Of a DNA stretch of 64,000 nt, positions 43,944 through 53,260 are shown in pieces; the stretch's first letter is position 1; every line of letters starts with the position of its first letter. Origin of the DNA: Ruegeria arenilitoris (GTDB taxonomy: Bacteria; Pseudomonadota; Alphaproteobacteria; Rhodobacterales; Rhodobacteraceae); NCBI RefSeq assembly GCF_013031355.1, contig NZ_WPZO01000004.1, positions 248,001 through 312,000 on the forward strand, written 5' to 3'. The translations under genes and the position numbers were made by a program. The notes beneath the pieces are model-generated. The model saw only the letters and a program-made list of their open reading frames with translations. It ran no database searches and was not told the origin of the DNA.

Positions 43944-44797
43944 TCGCTGTTCTGCTGGCCGGATCGGTTTGGGCGGTCGAGGTCAAGACGGCCACCCAGC
44001 TGAACAGCTTTGCCTGGCGTCACAAGGCCGACTGGTTCGGAGGGTTTTCGGCGCTGCATATCCTGGACAATGGCCGCCAGATGATCGCGCTCAGCGACCG
44101 GGCGGTTCTTGTCCGTGCAACCATCGCGCGGGATGGGGATCAGATCACCGGGCTCCGGATCACCGGGAACTGGCCGGTCCTGTCCAGCACGGGGCAACTT
44201 CTGTCAGGCAGCACAGGGGATTCCGAAGGCATCGCGGTCGCGCCGGATGGCAGCTATTACATCTCATTTGAATGGCTGCACCGCGTGGCACACTACGCAG
44301 CCCCCGATGCCAATGCGCGGGTGTTGCCGCGCCCCAAGGCGTTTGAAGATCTGGACCTGAACGGATCCTTCGAGGCGCTGGCCATAGACAGCCGCGGGTG
44401 GCTTTACACCCTGCCCGAAAAAAGCCGCACCCGGCAGGGCGACATTCCCGTCTATCGCTGGGACGGGCAGGGCTGGTCGACGCCCTTTGTGCTGCCACAG
44501 CGGGGCAAGTTCCTTCCCGTCTCGGCCGATTTCGGCCCCGACGGACGGTTTTACCTGTTGGAGCGCCGCCTGTCTCTGACCGGGTTCCGTACACGGCTGC
44601 GCCGCTGGCAGATCACGGGCGACGGGCCAGAGGCCGAAGAAACCCTGTTCACCAGCGGCACCGGCGCGCATGACAACCTTGAAGGGCTTTCGGTCTGGCG
44701 TGACGATCTGGGGCGTCTGCGGGCCACGATGATCTCGGACGACAACTTTCTGGCCCTGCAACGCACCGAATTGGTGGAATATTTACTGCCGGATTGA
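43916..44797 (+). CDS. Esterase-like activity of phytase family protein
   Basis: A 293-residue exported protein: signal peptide to about residue 20 (LLAGSVWAVE), then a beta-propeller-type domain (PF13449-like) with FSALHILDNGRQMIALSDRAV, GDSEGIAVAPDGSYYISFE, SFEALAIDSRGWLYTLPE and NLEGLSVWRDDLGRLRATMISDDNF. The 'E-x-x-A/S' and 'DDNF' elements are family marks. Start ATG 43916 lies 28 nt inside mepA; the alternative would need a far longer antiphase extension. Probably a periplasmic hydrolase; substrate unknown. Confidence 0.85.
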   Translation: MRSRLAIQLIAVLLAGSVWAVEVKTATQLNSFAWRHKADWFGGFSALHILDNGRQMIALSDRAVLVRATIARDGDQITGLRITGNWPVLSSTGQLLSGSTGDSEGIAVAPDGSYYISFEWLHRVAHYAAPDANARVLPRPKAFEDLDLNGSFEALAIDSRGWLYTLPEKSRTRQGDIPVYRWDGQGWSTPFVLPQRGKFLPVSADFGPDGRFYLLERRLSLTGFRTRLRRWQITGDGPEAEETLFTSGTGAHDNLEGLSVWRDDLGRLRATMISDDNFLALQRTELVEYLLPD

Positions 44798-44888
44798 CTC
44801 GGGCCCCCCAAAGGTCTAAACGCACGGCTTGCCTTGGGACGGTCCCTTGGCCAAGTCGCCGCTACCTTGTCAAAACGGGCATCTGAAA

Positions 44889-45533
44889 ATGCAACGCGCT
44901 TACATCCCCGGCATTCTTGCCATGGCCGCCATTGTTGTGGCCTCGAACATCCTGGTTCAGTTCCTGATCTTTGACGGGTTGCTGACATGGGGTGCCTTCA
45001 CCTATCCGCTGGCCTTTCTGGTCACCGACATCATGAACCGTGTCTATGGTGTGGGTCCGGCCCGCAAGGTCGTGTTCGCCGGTTTTGTCACCGGTATCAT
45101 CTGCTCGTTGATCGGCAGTCAGATCATGCTACAGGGCGATGGCTTTACATATGCCGCTGTGCCGCTGCGGATTGCCGTGGCCTCGGGCACCGCTTTCCTG
45201 ATCGCGCAGCTGACCGACGTCACCGTGTTCAATTCACTGCGGGGTGGCCGCTGGTGGCGCGCGCCGCTGGTCTCGACCCTGATCGGCTCGGCGCTGGATA
45301 CCGCGCTGTTCTTCACTATCGCGTTTTCGGCCTCGGTCACCTTCTTCGGTGCCAATGCGGATGCCGCGATCAACTGGGCGTGGGAGCCCGTGCCCTTCAT
45401 GCTGTCCGGTCCGATGGCGCCGCTTTGGGTGACGTTGGCATTCGCTGACTGGCTGGTGAAACTGTCGCTGGCGCTGATCGCGTTGATCCCGTTCAAAGTG
45501 ATCGTTGCGCGCCTGACCGCACAGCCTGCGTAA
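44889..45533 (+). CDS. yhhQ: Queuosine precursor transporter (YhhQ/VUT family)
   Basis: A 214-residue inner-membrane protein with six helices. ASNILVQFLIFDGLLTWGAFTYPLAFLVTDIMNRVYG is the VUT signature, and 'LTDVTVFNSLRGGRWWRAP' follows. Members import preQ0/preQ1 for queuosine modification of tRNA. Start at 44889 is chosen because the upstream 20 codons lack family similarity and a signal. I looked for a preQ1 riboswitch in the leader (44798-44888) and found none. Confidence 0.9.
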   Translation: MQRAYIPGILAMAAIVVASNILVQFLIFDGLLTWGAFTYPLAFLVTDIMNRVYGVGPARKVVFAGFVTGIICSLIGSQIMLQGDGFTYAAVPLRIAVASGTAFLIAQLTDVTVFNSLRGGRWWRAPLVSTLIGSALDTALFFTIAFSASVTFFGANADAAINWAWEPVPFMLSGPMAPLWVTLAFADWLVKLSLALIALIPFKVIVARLTAQPA

Positions 45534-45608
45534 AAAAGTGCTTTGAGAATGGCGCATCTTGTGTCAGGCTTAAAGTTAACCGCAACAGATAGAAAAGGAG
45601 GTGATCCA

Positions 45609-45665
45609 GTGTCGAGAAAGAGATTGGAGAGAGGTGTCGGAACAACCGGGGGGATCGCCTGTTAA
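45609..45665 (+). CDS. 18-residue peptide behind the extended Shine-Dalgarno
   Basis: GTG start at 45609 to TAA at 45663, encoding MSRKRLERGVGTTGGIAC (basic, no domain). The spacing from GGAGG to GTG is 7 nt, ideal. Given the extreme ribosome-binding site it is probably translated, either as a small protein or as a leader peptide. Alternatively the SD region serves only to bind 30S subunits. I found no longer frame in any phase here. Confidence 0.5.
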   Translation: MSRKRLERGVGTTGGIAC

Positions 45666-45738
45666 GGCAGCCCTTGGCGGAGCGTTCGCTCCGGCTGGTC
45701 GATTGATCTAACCGACCCGACCTCCTTATACTTTCGAA

Positions 45739-45766
45739 GGGCCGTCCCGCCGGGGCGGCCCTTTTT
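45739..45766 (+). terminator. Rho-independent terminator upstream of arfB
   Basis: GGGCCG-T-CCC pairs with GGG-CGGCCC (one bulged T, 4-nt loop), followed by five T residues at 45762-45766. It ends the anti-16S RNA element and lies 32 nt before the arfB ATG, so arfB transcription must either read through it or start within or after it. Confidence 0.9.
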
Positions 45767-45797
45767 GTTTCTGCCCGTGCCGGATAAGGTCCACCCC

Positions 45798-46217
45798 ATG
45801 TTGCGCATTACCGACGATATCGCCCTGCAAGATTGGGAAATGACCGAGAGCTTTGTTCGCTCGTCCGGTCCCGGCGGGCAGAATGTGAACAAGGTCTCGA
45901 CCGCGGTTGAACTGCGGTTTGAGGCGGCGCGCTCACCGTCTTTGCCGGACCCGGTCAAGAACCGCCTGAAACGGCTGGCCGGGCGGCGCTGGACCAAGGA
46001 TGGCGCGATCATCATCCAGTGTGAAGAGACCCGCAGCCAGGCCCGCAACCGCGAGATTGCCCGTGCCCGTCTGGCCGAACTGATCGCCCGCGCGCTGGTC
46101 AAACCCAAGCGGCGGATTGCGACAAAACCCACCTATGGCTCGGTCAAGCGGCGGCTGGCGTCGAAAAAGGCGCGCTCGGACGTGAAGGCGCTGCGCGGTA
46201 AGGTCTCGGAAGATTGA
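45798..46217 (+). CDS. arfB: Alternative ribosome-rescue factor ArfB (YaeJ), peptidyl-tRNA hydrolase
   Basis: A 139-residue class I release-factor-like hydrolase that frees ribosomes stalled at mRNA ends. It carries the GGQ catalytic motif in RSSGPGGQNVNKVSTAVELRF (about residues 24-28) and a basic C-terminal tail (KPKRRIATKPTYGSVKRRLASKKARSDVKALRG) that enters the empty mRNA channel. It lacks stop-codon recognition domains, as expected. Directly downstream of a terminator-ending RNA with a full anti-16S sequence. SmpB, of the parallel tmRNA rescue route, is 3 kb downstream. Confidence 0.94.
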   Translation: MLRITDDIALQDWEMTESFVRSSGPGGQNVNKVSTAVELRFEAARSPSLPDPVKNRLKRLAGRRWTKDGAIIIQCEETRSQARNREIARARLAELIARALVKPKRRIATKPTYGSVKRRLASKKARSDVKALRGKVSED

Positions 46218-46271
46218 TGTGGCAGTTTCCCCGCACCTTGTTACTCTGGTCTCGTAAGGGAGAGCAAGATC

Positions 46272-47018
46272 ATGAGGTTAGAGGGAAAAACCGCAATCGT
46301 TACCGGTGGCGCGTCGGGCTTTGGAGCCGGGATCGCGCAGAAATTCCTTTCCGAAGGCGCGCGTGTGATGATTGCCGATGTCAATGGTGACGCGGCTGAG
46401 GTTCAGGCAAACCAGCTCGGCCCCAACGCGATTGCTCAACTGGTAGACGTGGCGGATGCGGCCTCGGTGCAGGCGATGGCGGACATCGTTCAGGATCGGT
46501 TCGGGCATCTGGACATTCTGGTGAACAATGCCGGTGTCACTCATGTGCCGACACCGCTTGAGGATGTCACCGAGGATGACTTCGACCGCGTCTTCAACGT
46601 GAACATGAAATCCGTCTACCTGACTGCGCGCGCATTCGTGCCTGCGATGAAGGCGCGGGGAAAGGGTGCAATCCTGAACGTGGCCTCGACCGCTGGCTTG
46701 TCGCCGCGCCCCAACCTGAACTGGTACAACGCCTCAAAGGGCTGGATGATTACCGCAACCAAGACCATGGCGGTTGAGCTGGCGCCGTCCGGTGTGCGGG
46801 TGAACGCGATCTGCCCGGTGGCCGGGGAAACGCCGCTGTTGAAATCCTTCATGGGCGAAGACACCCCCGAAATGCGTGCCAAGTTCCTGTCGACCATCCC
46901 TCTGGGCCGGTTTTCCACACCCGAAGACATGGCCAACGCGGCCTGTTTCCTATGTTCGGACGAGGCCAGCATGATCACCGGTGCAGCCTTGGAGGTCGAC
47001 GGTGGCCGCTGTATCTGA
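46272..47018 (+). CDS. Short-chain dehydrogenase/reductase
   Basis: A 248-residue classical SDR: TAIVTGGASGFGAGIAQKF cofactor loop, VNNAGVTHVPTPLEDV, catalytic Ser-Tyr-Lys within NVASTAGLSPRPNLNWYNASKGW, and the terminal GAALEVDGGRCI. Asp of 'IADVNGD' after strand 2 suggests NAD. The conserved start of 3-oxoacyl-ACP-reductase-like and sugar dehydrogenases fits, but the substrate is unclear. The next gene begins 10 nt later. Confidence 0.9.
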   Translation: MRLEGKTAIVTGGASGFGAGIAQKFLSEGARVMIADVNGDAAEVQANQLGPNAIAQLVDVADAASVQAMADIVQDRFGHLDILVNNAGVTHVPTPLEDVTEDDFDRVFNVNMKSVYLTARAFVPAMKARGKGAILNVASTAGLSPRPNLNWYNASKGWMITATKTMAVELAPSGVRVNAICPVAGETPLLKSFMGEDTPEMRAKFLSTIPLGRFSTPEDMANAACFLCSDEASMITGAALEVDGGRCI

Positions 47019-47027
47019 GGTGCGTCC

Positions 47028-48044
47028 ATGACCCCCGGTCCCCGGAACCTGATTACCGATGTCCCCGGCTTGCGGGTTGGCAATGCGCAGGACGTTGCGC
47101 TGAAATCCGGCACTACCGTTCTGACTGCGGATCAGTCTTTTGCCGCCTCGGTTCATGTGATGGGCGGAGCACCGGGCACGCGGGAAACCGATCTGCTTGC
47201 CCCGGACAAATCCGTCTCGAAAGTGGACGCGATAACCTTGTCCGGCGGATCTGCCTTTGGGTTGGATGCCTGCTCCGGGGTGTCGGATGCGTTGCGCGCG
47301 CAAGGCCGGGGTTATCCGGTCGGCGACACCGTGGTGCCAATTGTGCCCGGAGCAATCCTGTTCGATCTGCTGAATGGCGGCGACAAGGGATGGGACGAAA
47401 ACCCATATCGCGCCCTGGGTCGGGCCGCGTTTGACGGCGCAGGTGAAGATTTCGCGCTGGGCACCGCAGGGGCGGGCACCGGGGCGCTGACCGCCAGACA
47501 CAAGGGCGGGCTGGGCTCTGCGTCGCTGGTGCTGGACACCGGGATCACCGTTGGCGCTCTGGTCGCGGCCAACCCATTGGGCAGCGTCACCACGCCCGGA
47601 GATCGTCATTTCTGGGCCGCACCTTTCGAATGTGACGGTGAATTCGGCGGATTAGGGCCTGATTCCCGCGCAGAATTGGGTTCGCCTGCGCCCAGCCTCA
47701 AGGCTCAGGCCATGGGGCTGGCAAAGCCGGACAAGGGCAACACCACCATTGCCATCGTTGCCACCGATGCTGCGCTGTCGAAGTCGCAATGCCAGCGGCT
47801 GGCGGTGGCGGCGCATGATGGCATTGCCCGGGCGATCCTACCTGCCCACACGCCGGGTGACGGCGATCTGGTGTTCGGGGTCAGCACCGGCGCGCGCCCG
47901 GTTGCGGCTGAAACGGAATTGGGGCTGATCGGCCATGCGGCCTCGGTCTGCCTTGCACGGGCGATCGCGCGTGCGGTTTTTCTGGCGACACCGGCCAAAG
48001 GCGATCTTTTGCCCTGTTGGTCGGCGCCACATGACTTAAGTTAA
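47028..48044 (+). CDS. P1-family peptidase (DmpA/NylC-like Ntn hydrolase)
   Basis: A 338-residue member of peptidase family S58/P1, which self-cleaves into two chains. NLITDVPGLRVGNAQD is the family start, followed by TLSGGSAFGLDACSGV and, at about residues 237-247, GNTTIAIVATDA, where cleavage before a Thr would expose the nucleophile as in nylon-oligomer hydrolase (Ser in DmpA). It likely hydrolyses small amides or aminopeptide-type substrates. Its start lies 10 nt after the SDR stop, consistent with a two-gene unit. Confidence 0.88.
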   Translation: MTPGPRNLITDVPGLRVGNAQDVALKSGTTVLTADQSFAASVHVMGGAPGTRETDLLAPDKSVSKVDAITLSGGSAFGLDACSGVSDALRAQGRGYPVGDTVVPIVPGAILFDLLNGGDKGWDENPYRALGRAAFDGAGEDFALGTAGAGTGALTARHKGGLGSASLVLDTGITVGALVAANPLGSVTTPGDRHFWAAPFECDGEFGGLGPDSRAELGSPAPSLKAQAMGLAKPDKGNTTIAIVATDAALSKSQCQRLAVAAHDGIARAILPAHTPGDGDLVFGVSTGARPVAAETELGLIGHAASVCLARAIARAVFLATPAKGDLLPCWSAPHDLS

Positions 48045-48157
48045 GGACGACCAATATGCCGCAGTGGCACAGTGCCGGCGCGCGGCAATCTGCGCGTTGA
48101 CTCTTTTTTGCGCTGACGGTCCATTCGGCGCAGCCAATTTGTATCGGAGCACAAGCT

Positions 48158-48571
48158 ATGAATCGCATCCTCGCTACCGCAATTATCGGCCTTCTGGCCG
48201 CACCCGTTTATGCCGAAGGCGACGCCGAGGCCGGGAAGAAAACCTTCAACAAATGCAAGTCCTGTCACCAAATCGCCACCCCTGATGGCGAGGCAATCGT
48301 CAAAGGCGGCAAGACCGGTCCGAACCTGTATGGCATCGCGGGCCGCACCGCAGGCACCGTCGAAGGCTTCAAATACGGTGACAGCATCGTCGCAGCCGGT
48401 GAAAACGGTCTGGTCTGGGATGAGGCCACCTTTGTCGAATATGCCCAAGACCCCAAGACGTTCCTGAAAACCTATCTGGATGACACCGCAGCCAAGTCCA
48501 AGATGACTTTCAAGCTGAAGAAGGGCGGCGAAGACGTCTATGCCTATATCGTCAGCGTTTCGGGCGAATAA
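48158..48571 (+). CDS. Periplasmic c-type cytochrome (c2/c550-like)
   Basis: A 137-residue class I cytochrome c: signal peptide (residues 1-19, ending AYA-type 'LLAAPVYAEG'), heme motif CKSCH at about residues 32-36, TGPNLYGIAGRTAG, and the Met ligand within KSKMTFKLKK. It should shuttle electrons between the bc1 complex and oxidases or dehydrogenases. A strong terminator follows. No other respiratory gene lies next to it. Confidence 0.94.
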   Translation: MNRILATAIIGLLAAPVYAEGDAEAGKKTFNKCKSCHQIATPDGEAIVKGGKTGPNLYGIAGRTAGTVEGFKYGDSIVAAGENGLVWDEATFVEYAQDPKTFLKTYLDDTAAKSKMTFKLKKGGEDVYAYIVSVSGE

Positions 48572-48602
48572 CGCCTGACGCACCACATCGTTAAAAGTTA
48601 CA

Positions 48603-48627
48603 AAAGGCCGCAGCCCCTGCGGCCTTT
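48603..48627 (+). terminator. Rho-independent terminator after cytochrome c
   Basis: An 11-bp perfect stem AAAGGCCGCAG/CTGCGGCCTTT with a 3-nt loop, ending in TTT, 31 nt after the cytochrome stop. The A/T-flanked symmetry would also work from the other strand. Confidence 0.85.
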
Positions 48628-48779
48628 CGTGCGCTTGATCACAGGATAGATCAGCGCCACCTTGGGTTTGCGCGAACCGTCATGCCTTGCCCGCATGATT
48701 GCGCAAAGCCAAGCCGATCCGGCCTTAGTCACTTTCGAACGTTTGGCCCTTTAGACAGATCGGCAGCAGGAGACGACAG

Positions 48780-49322
48780 ATGGGAATCATGATCCCGGCC
48801 TGGGTTGATGGCGAGTTGACCCCCGTGGACAAGCTTGAGGCGCATGAAAAGGGCCTCAGACACAAGGCTGTGTCCGTCTTCGTTGTCCGCGGCACCGAGA
48901 TTCTGTTGCAGCGCCGGGCGATGGGCAAGTACCACACACCGGGCCTGTGGGCGAATACCTGCTGCACCCATCCCGATTGGGGTGAGACGCCCTCGGAATG
49001 CGCCGTGCGCCGTCTGCGCGAGGAACTTGGAATCACGGGCCTGTATCCCGAATACCGTCACCGGCTGGAATACCACGCCGATGTCGGCAACAACATGGTC
49101 GAGCATGAGGTGGTCGATGTCTTCCTTGCCCATGTGCGCGGTCCGTTGAATATCGAGCCTAACCCGGACGAAGTGATGGATATCCGCTGGATCGACTATC
49201 ACGATCTGCTGGCCGAAGTGCAGCGCCATCCGACGCGGTTCACGCCGTGGCTGAAAATCTATCTGCATAACCATGCCGACACGATTTTTGGTCCCGATCT
49301 GATCATCTCGGCCAAGACCTGA
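48780..49322 (+). CDS. idi: Isopentenyl-diphosphate delta-isomerase, type I
   Basis: A 180-residue Nudix-fold enzyme that interconverts IPP and DMAPP for isoprenoids such as carotenoids and ubiquinone. Catalytic Cys in [11 protein letters not shown], the metal-binding [16 protein letters not shown] Nudix-like helix, and the catalytic Glu in the 'EHEVVDVF' segment are visible. Full length. In phototrophic and carotenoid-bearing Rhodobacteraceae idi often sits by pigment genes; here it is isolated, with 208 nt upstream holding only the cytochrome terminator. Confidence 0.95.
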   Translation: MGIMIPAWVDGELTPVDKLEAHEKGLRHKAVSVFVVRGTEILLQRRAMGKYHTPGLWANTCCTHPDWGETPSECAVRRLREELGITGLYPEYRHRLEYHADVGNNMVEHEVVDVFLAHVRGPLNIEPNPDEVMDIRWIDYHDLLAEVQRHPTRFTPWLKIYLHNHADTIFGPDLIISAKT

Positions 49323-49369
49323 CGGCTACGGCTTGCAAGGGCCGCCCAAGCCGCCTAAATCAACGCGTC

Positions 49370-49852
49370 ATGGCCAAGCAAAAGCAGAACTCAGACCCGA
49401 ACTACAAAGTCATCGCCGAAAACCGGCGTGCGCGCTTCGATTATGCGATCGAGGACGATATCGAGTGCGGCATCGTGCTGGAGGGGTCCGAGGTCAAATC
49501 CCTGCGTGCGGGCGGGTCGAACATCGCCGAAAGCTATGCCTCGGTCGACGACGGAGAGCTGTGGCTGATCAACAGCTATATCGCCCCCTATGAGCAGGCG
49601 AAGGTGTTCAAGCATGAAGAACGCCGCCGCCGCAAGCTGCTGGTGTCGCGCAAAGAGCTGGCGAATCTGTGGAACGCGACCCAGCGCAAAGGCATGACGC
49701 TGGTGCCGCTGGTTCTGTATTTCAACCACAAGGGCCGGGCGAAGCTGAAGATCGGCATCGCCAAGGGTAAAAAGCTGCACGACAAGCGTGAGACCCAGGC
49801 CAAACGCGACTGGTCACGTCAGAAACAGCGGCTGATGAAGGATCACAGCTGA
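49370..49852 (+). CDS. smpB: SsrA-binding protein SmpB
   Basis: A 160-residue tmRNA-binding protein of trans-translation: [54 protein letters not shown] and the basic C-terminal tail [20 protein letters not shown] are standard. It works with tmRNA (not in this window) to rescue stalled ribosomes. The stop codon lies inside a perfect palindrome shared with the convergent glpK end. Confidence 0.97.
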   Translation: MAKQKQNSDPNYKVIAENRRARFDYAIEDDIECGIVLEGSEVKSLRAGGSNIAESYASVDDGELWLINSYIAPYEQAKVFKHEERRRRKLLVSRKELANLWNATQRKGMTLVPLVLYFNHKGRAKLKIGIAKGKKLHDKRETQAKRDWSRQKQRLMKDHS

Positions 49853-49858
49853 TCCTTC
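49837..49858. terminator. Palindrome between smpB and glpK (possible bidirectional terminator)
   Basis: GAAGGATCA-CAGC-TGATCCTTC is a perfect 9-bp stem with a 4-nt loop at the meeting point of two convergent genes. It includes the smpB stop. No T-run follows on either strand, so it may be a processing or Rho-dependent end rather than a classical terminator. Confidence 0.4.
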
Positions 49859-49865
49859 ACCGGTT

Positions 49866-51344
49866 TCAGAACGCCATGGCCGCCGAAACGGCGCGTTTCC
49901 AGCGGTCATAGGCGGCGTCGCGGTCCTCGGCGGAGAGTTCCGGTTTGAAACGGCGATCCAGTGCCCAGGTTTCCGCAAATCCCTGCTGATCCGGATAAAC
50001 ACCCGCCCGCATCCCGGCCAACCAGGCTGCGCCAAGGGCGGTGGTTTCCTGCATGACCGGACGATCGACCTCGGCCCCAAGATAGTCTGACAGCCCCTGC
50101 ATTGCCCAGTCCGAGGCGCTGGCGCCGCCATCCACCCGCAGGGTCACGTCAGTATCCGCACCCCAGTCGCCCTGCATCGCGTGCCACAGATCGCGTGTCT
50201 GGTAGGCGATGCTCTCAAGCGTGGCCTTGGCGAATTCCGCCCGGCCCGAGTTGCGGGTCAGGCCAAACACCGCACCGCGGCAGTCTGGCTTCCAATAGGG
50301 CGCGCCGAGGCCGGTGAATGCGGGAACCAGCACCACATGCTGGTTCGGATCGGCCTGTTGCGCCAGCTCACCGCTTTCGGGGGCGGTCTCGATGATCTGC
50401 AACGCGTCGCGCAACCATTGCACGGCAGCCCCGGCAACAAAGATCGAGCCTTCCAGCGCATAGGTGCGCTTGCCGTCCAGCTGATAAGCAATTGTGGTCA
50501 GCAGGCGGTTTTTCGATTCAACCGGCTCGTCTCCGGTGTTCAGCAGGGCAAAACAGCCTGTGCCATAGGTGGATTTCATCATGCCAGGCTGGAAACAGGC
50601 CTGCCCGATGGTGGCGGCCTGTTGGTCGCCAGCCACGCCCAGAATCGGGATATTTCCCCCAATTAGGGTCGTACTCCCAAAATCCGAGGCGCAATCGTGC
50701 ACCTCGGGCAACATGGTCATCGGCACGTCCAGCAGGTCGCAGATCTCGGCACTCCATTCGCCCTTGTGGATGTCGAACAGCAGGGTGCGGGCGGCGTTGG
50801 TTGCGTCGGTGGCGTGGCTGCGCCCCTCGGTCAGGCGCCAGATCAGGAAACAGTCGATGGTGCCGAACATCAACTCCCCGGCCTCGGCGCGGTCGCGGGC
50901 GCCGGGCACGTTGTCCAGTAGCCATTTCACCTTGGTGCCCGAGAAATAAGGGTCGAGCAGCAGACCGGTCTGGGCGGTCACATCATCCTCGCATCCGGCT
51001 TGTTTGTAGCGGGCGCAGATTTCGGCGGTGCGGCGGTCCTGCCAGACTATGGCATTGTGGATCGGCTTGCCGGTGGCGCGGTCCCAGACAACGGTGGTTT
51101 CGCGCTGGTTGGTAATGCCAATGCCCGCGATCTGGTCTGGGGTAACGCCGGTGCTCTCCATCACCTCGCGGCAGACGCGCAACACGCTTTCCCAGATTTC
51201 TTCGGCATCGTGTTCAACCCAGCCTTCCTGCGGGAAATGCTGGGTGAATTCGTGCTGCGCAGTGCCTGCGCGCTGCATTTCCGCGTCGAACAAAATGGCC
51301 CGCGATGATGTGGTGCCCTGATCAATGGCGAGAATATAGGTCAT
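49866..51344 (-). CDS. glpK: Glycerol kinase
   Basis: A 492-residue FGGY-family kinase phosphorylating glycerol to glycerol 3-phosphate. The N-terminal phosphate-binding motif is [18 protein letters not shown], followed by [27 protein letters not shown], the FAGY-family signature region '[11 protein letters not shown]' and [10 protein letters not shown] (adenosine site). Full length. No glpF, glpD or glpR lies alongside, so it is a lone salvage gene here. Confidence 0.97.
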   Translation of the reverse strand: MTYILAIDQGTTSSRAILFDAEMQRAGTAQHEFTQHFPQEGWVEHDAEEIWESVLRVCREVMESTGVTPDQIAGIGITNQRETTVVWDRATGKPIHNAIVWQDRRTAEICARYKQAGCEDDVTAQTGLLLDPYFSGTKVKWLLDNVPGARDRAEAGELMFGTIDCFLIWRLTEGRSHATDATNAARTLLFDIHKGEWSAEICDLLDVPMTMLPEVHDCASDFGSTTLIGGNIPILGVAGDQQAATIGQACFQPGMMKSTYGTGCFALLNTGDEPVESKNRLLTTIAYQLDGKRTYALEGSIFVAGAAVQWLRDALQIIETAPESGELAQQADPNQHVVLVPAFTGLGAPYWKPDCRGAVFGLTRNSGRAEFAKATLESIAYQTRDLWHAMQGDWGADTDVTLRVDGGASASDWAMQGLSDYLGAEVDRPVMQETTALGAAWLAGMRAGVYPDQQGFAETWALDRRFKPELSAEDRDAAYDRWKRAVSAAMAF

Positions 51345-51411
51345 TCCCCGCGCCCCTCCCGTTTGGTTTTGCGGGACTTTAGCGCAAACAATGACAATCG
51401 TACCAGAGCGT

Positions 51412-52254
51412 TCAGACGGGAATATTGTCGATCAGCCGAACCCCGTCCGCCCAGGCCGCCGCAAACAGCCGCGCAGGGCGGTTGGCGTGGGTCAGAGGCT
51501 CCAGCGTTTCGGCGCAGCGCAGGTGGATATACTCGACCTGAGTGAAGCCCGCGGCCAGCAGATCGGTCTCGGCCTGCGCGGCCAGTCCACCAAACGCGGC
51601 CCCGGCGTTCAGCGACTGGGCTACGCCTTGCATGATCCGGTGCTTGTTGGCGGCAATCGCCAGCCCGTCGGGCGAAAGGCGCAGATTGCGCGACGACATC
51701 GCCAGGCCCGAGGGTTCGCGCACCGTGGGGCAGCCGATCACCTCGATGGGAATGTCCAAATCGCGCGCCATGCGGCGAACGACCATCAGTTGCTGGTAGT
51801 CCTTTTCGCCGAAATAGGCCCGATCTGCTTGCGTCTGCAGGAACAGTTTCGCGACAACGGTGGCGACGCCGTCGAAATGGCCGGGGCGGAATTCGCCCTC
51901 CATCACATCGGTCAGGCCTGCGACGGAGACGTTGGTGGCAAAGCCCTGCGGATAGATCTCTTCGGGCTCGGGGACATAGATCACATCGACGCCGTAGGGG
52001 GCCAGTTTTTGCGCATCCTCGTGTTCGGTGCGCGGGTATTTGGCCAGATCTTCGGGGTTGTTGAACTGTTTGGGGTTCACAAAGATGGTCACGATCACCC
52101 GGTCAGTGCCGGCCTTTGCGGCCTCGACCAGCGACAGGTGCCCCTGATGCAGCGCGCCCATGGTCGGGACGACGCCAATGGTTTCACCATTGTGGTGCCA
52201 TTCGGTGGTCAGCGCGCGCAGGTCGGCCAAGCGGCGCAGGATGGGGGCGGTCAT
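51412..52254 (-). CDS. panC: Pantothenate synthetase (pantoate-beta-alanine ligase)
   Basis: A 280-residue ligase making pantothenate from pantoate, beta-alanine and ATP. Motifs: [19 protein letters not shown] (HxGH ATP site), [37 protein letters not shown] and [16 protein letters not shown] (KMSKS-like). It overlaps panB by 4 nt as the second gene of a panBC unit and ends with the usual 'VRLIDN' strand. Confidence 0.97.
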   Translation of the reverse strand: MTAPILRRLADLRALTTEWHHNGETIGVVPTMGALHQGHLSLVEAAKAGTDRVIVTIFVNPKQFNNPEDLAKYPRTEHEDAQKLAPYGVDVIYVPEPEEIYPQGFATNVSVAGLTDVMEGEFRPGHFDGVATVVAKLFLQTQADRAYFGEKDYQQLMVVRRMARDLDIPIEVIGCPTVREPSGLAMSSRNLRLSPDGLAIAANKHRIMQGVAQSLNAGAAFGGLAAQAETDLLAAGFTQVEYIHLRCAETLEPLTHANRPARLFAAAWADGVRLIDNIPV

Positions 52255-53090
52255 GTCTTGGATCCTTTGGAGGGCGCCTGATCCGCGAACACATGTTCGT
52301 CGGCCGGAAAGGCACGGGCGCGCACGTCGGCGGCGTATTCGGCGATCGCAGCTTCGGCCTGCGGGCCCAGTTCGGCATAGCGTTTGACGAATTTCGGTTT
52401 GAAGGCGGTGAAAAAGCCCACCATGTCGTCGACGACCAGAATCTGCCCGTCACAGCCCGCAGAGGCGCCGATGCCGATGGTCGGGATCGCGACCTCGGAC
52501 GTGATCCGGTCAGCCAGCCCCTGCGGTACCTTCTCAAGCACCACCGAAAACGCGCCTGCATCGGCCACGGCGCGGGCGTCGGCCAGCACGGCCTCGGCCT
52601 GCTCATCCCGGCCCTGCACCTTGTAGCCGCCCAGCGTATTGATCGACTGCGGCGTCAGGCCGATATGCGCCATCACCGGAATGCCACGCTTGACCAGAAA
52701 GCGGATGGTTTCGGCCATTTCAACGCCACCCTCGAGCTTGACCGCGCCAGCGCCGGTTTCCGCCATCAGGCGGGCGGCATTGCGGAACGCCTCGGCCTTG
52801 TCATGTTCATAGCTGGCAAAGGGCATGTCGATGACCATCATCGCCTTGTCCAGCCCGCGGGAAACGGCCTGACCGTGCAGGATCATCATCTCCATCGTCA
52901 CGCCCAGCGTCGATTCCAGCCCGTGCAGAACCATGCCGACGCTGTCGCCCACCAGAACAAAGTCGCAATGGGCATCCATAAGCCGCGCCATCGGGGTCGT
53001 GTAAGCGGTCAGAGAGACCAGCGGCGTGCCCCCTTTGCGGGCGCGGATGTCCTCGGCATTAGGGGCTTTTTTATGGGCGGTGGCGCTCAT
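52251..53090 (-). CDS. panB: 3-methyl-2-oxobutanoate hydroxymethyltransferase
   Basis: A 279-residue TIM-barrel enzyme adding a hydroxymethyl group from methylene-THF to alpha-ketoisovalerate, the first pantothenate step. [46 protein letters not shown] and [19 protein letters not shown] are conserved. The start at 53090 has GGAGGAG about 5 nt ahead, which rejects the in-frame ATGs at 53111 and 53126. The 170 nt between this start and the divergent ABC operon must hold both promoters; I see no clear repeat there. Confidence 0.96.
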   Translation of the reverse strand: MSATAHKKAPNAEDIRARKGGTPLVSLTAYTTPMARLMDAHCDFVLVGDSVGMVLHGLESTLGVTMEMMILHGQAVSRGLDKAMMVIDMPFASYEHDKAEAFRNAARLMAETGAGAVKLEGGVEMAETIRFLVKRGIPVMAHIGLTPQSINTLGGYKVQGRDEQAEAVLADARAVADAGAFSVVLEKVPQGLADRITSEVAIPTIGIGASAGCDGQILVVDDMVGFFTAFKPKFVKRYAELGPQAEAAIAEYAADVRARAFPADEHVFADQAPSKGSKT

Positions 53091-53260
53091 GATCGCTCCT
53101 CCGGTGTTCATGTTGCAGCGCGGCATAGCAGATTGAACAAGGTTATAGAAACCCCGGTTGCGCGAACATTTCCTTGATTGACCTGAGGTTTAAAGGGACA
53201 TTACTCGCAGAAAGGTCCGTAAAACAGCGGGTTCAGCCATTAGAACGGTGGGAGATTTTT

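Larger units (their letters stand above)
45593..45768 (+). ncRNA. Structured leader RNA or sRNA with 16-nt anti-16S match
   Basis: A compact transcript-like element. AAAGGAGGTGATCCAG (45594-45609) is the perfect complement of the 16S 3' end of alphaproteobacteria, far longer than a usual Shine-Dalgarno. It is followed by an 18-codon ORF, a hairpin with arms CAGCC/GGCTG enclosing GGAGCG-TT-CGCTCC (45668-45697), a second hairpin GGTCG/CGACC (45697-45717), ACCTCCTT (45720-45727), which can pair with the SD AAGGAGGT (45595-45602), and a strong terminator. The whole sits between yhhQ and arfB. Element is seen; function is inferred. Confidence 0.6.

Noticed and set aside
44798-44888. Possible preQ1 riboswitch before the queuosine-precursor transporter
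   Set aside because: The leader is short and lacks the C-rich loop and A-rich tail of preQ1-I and the features of other classes.
45593-45610. Fragment of an antisense 16S rRNA gene
   Set aside because: The match to the 16S 3' end stops after 16 nt; the following sequence is unrelated to 16S, so it is a binding sequence rather than a gene fragment.
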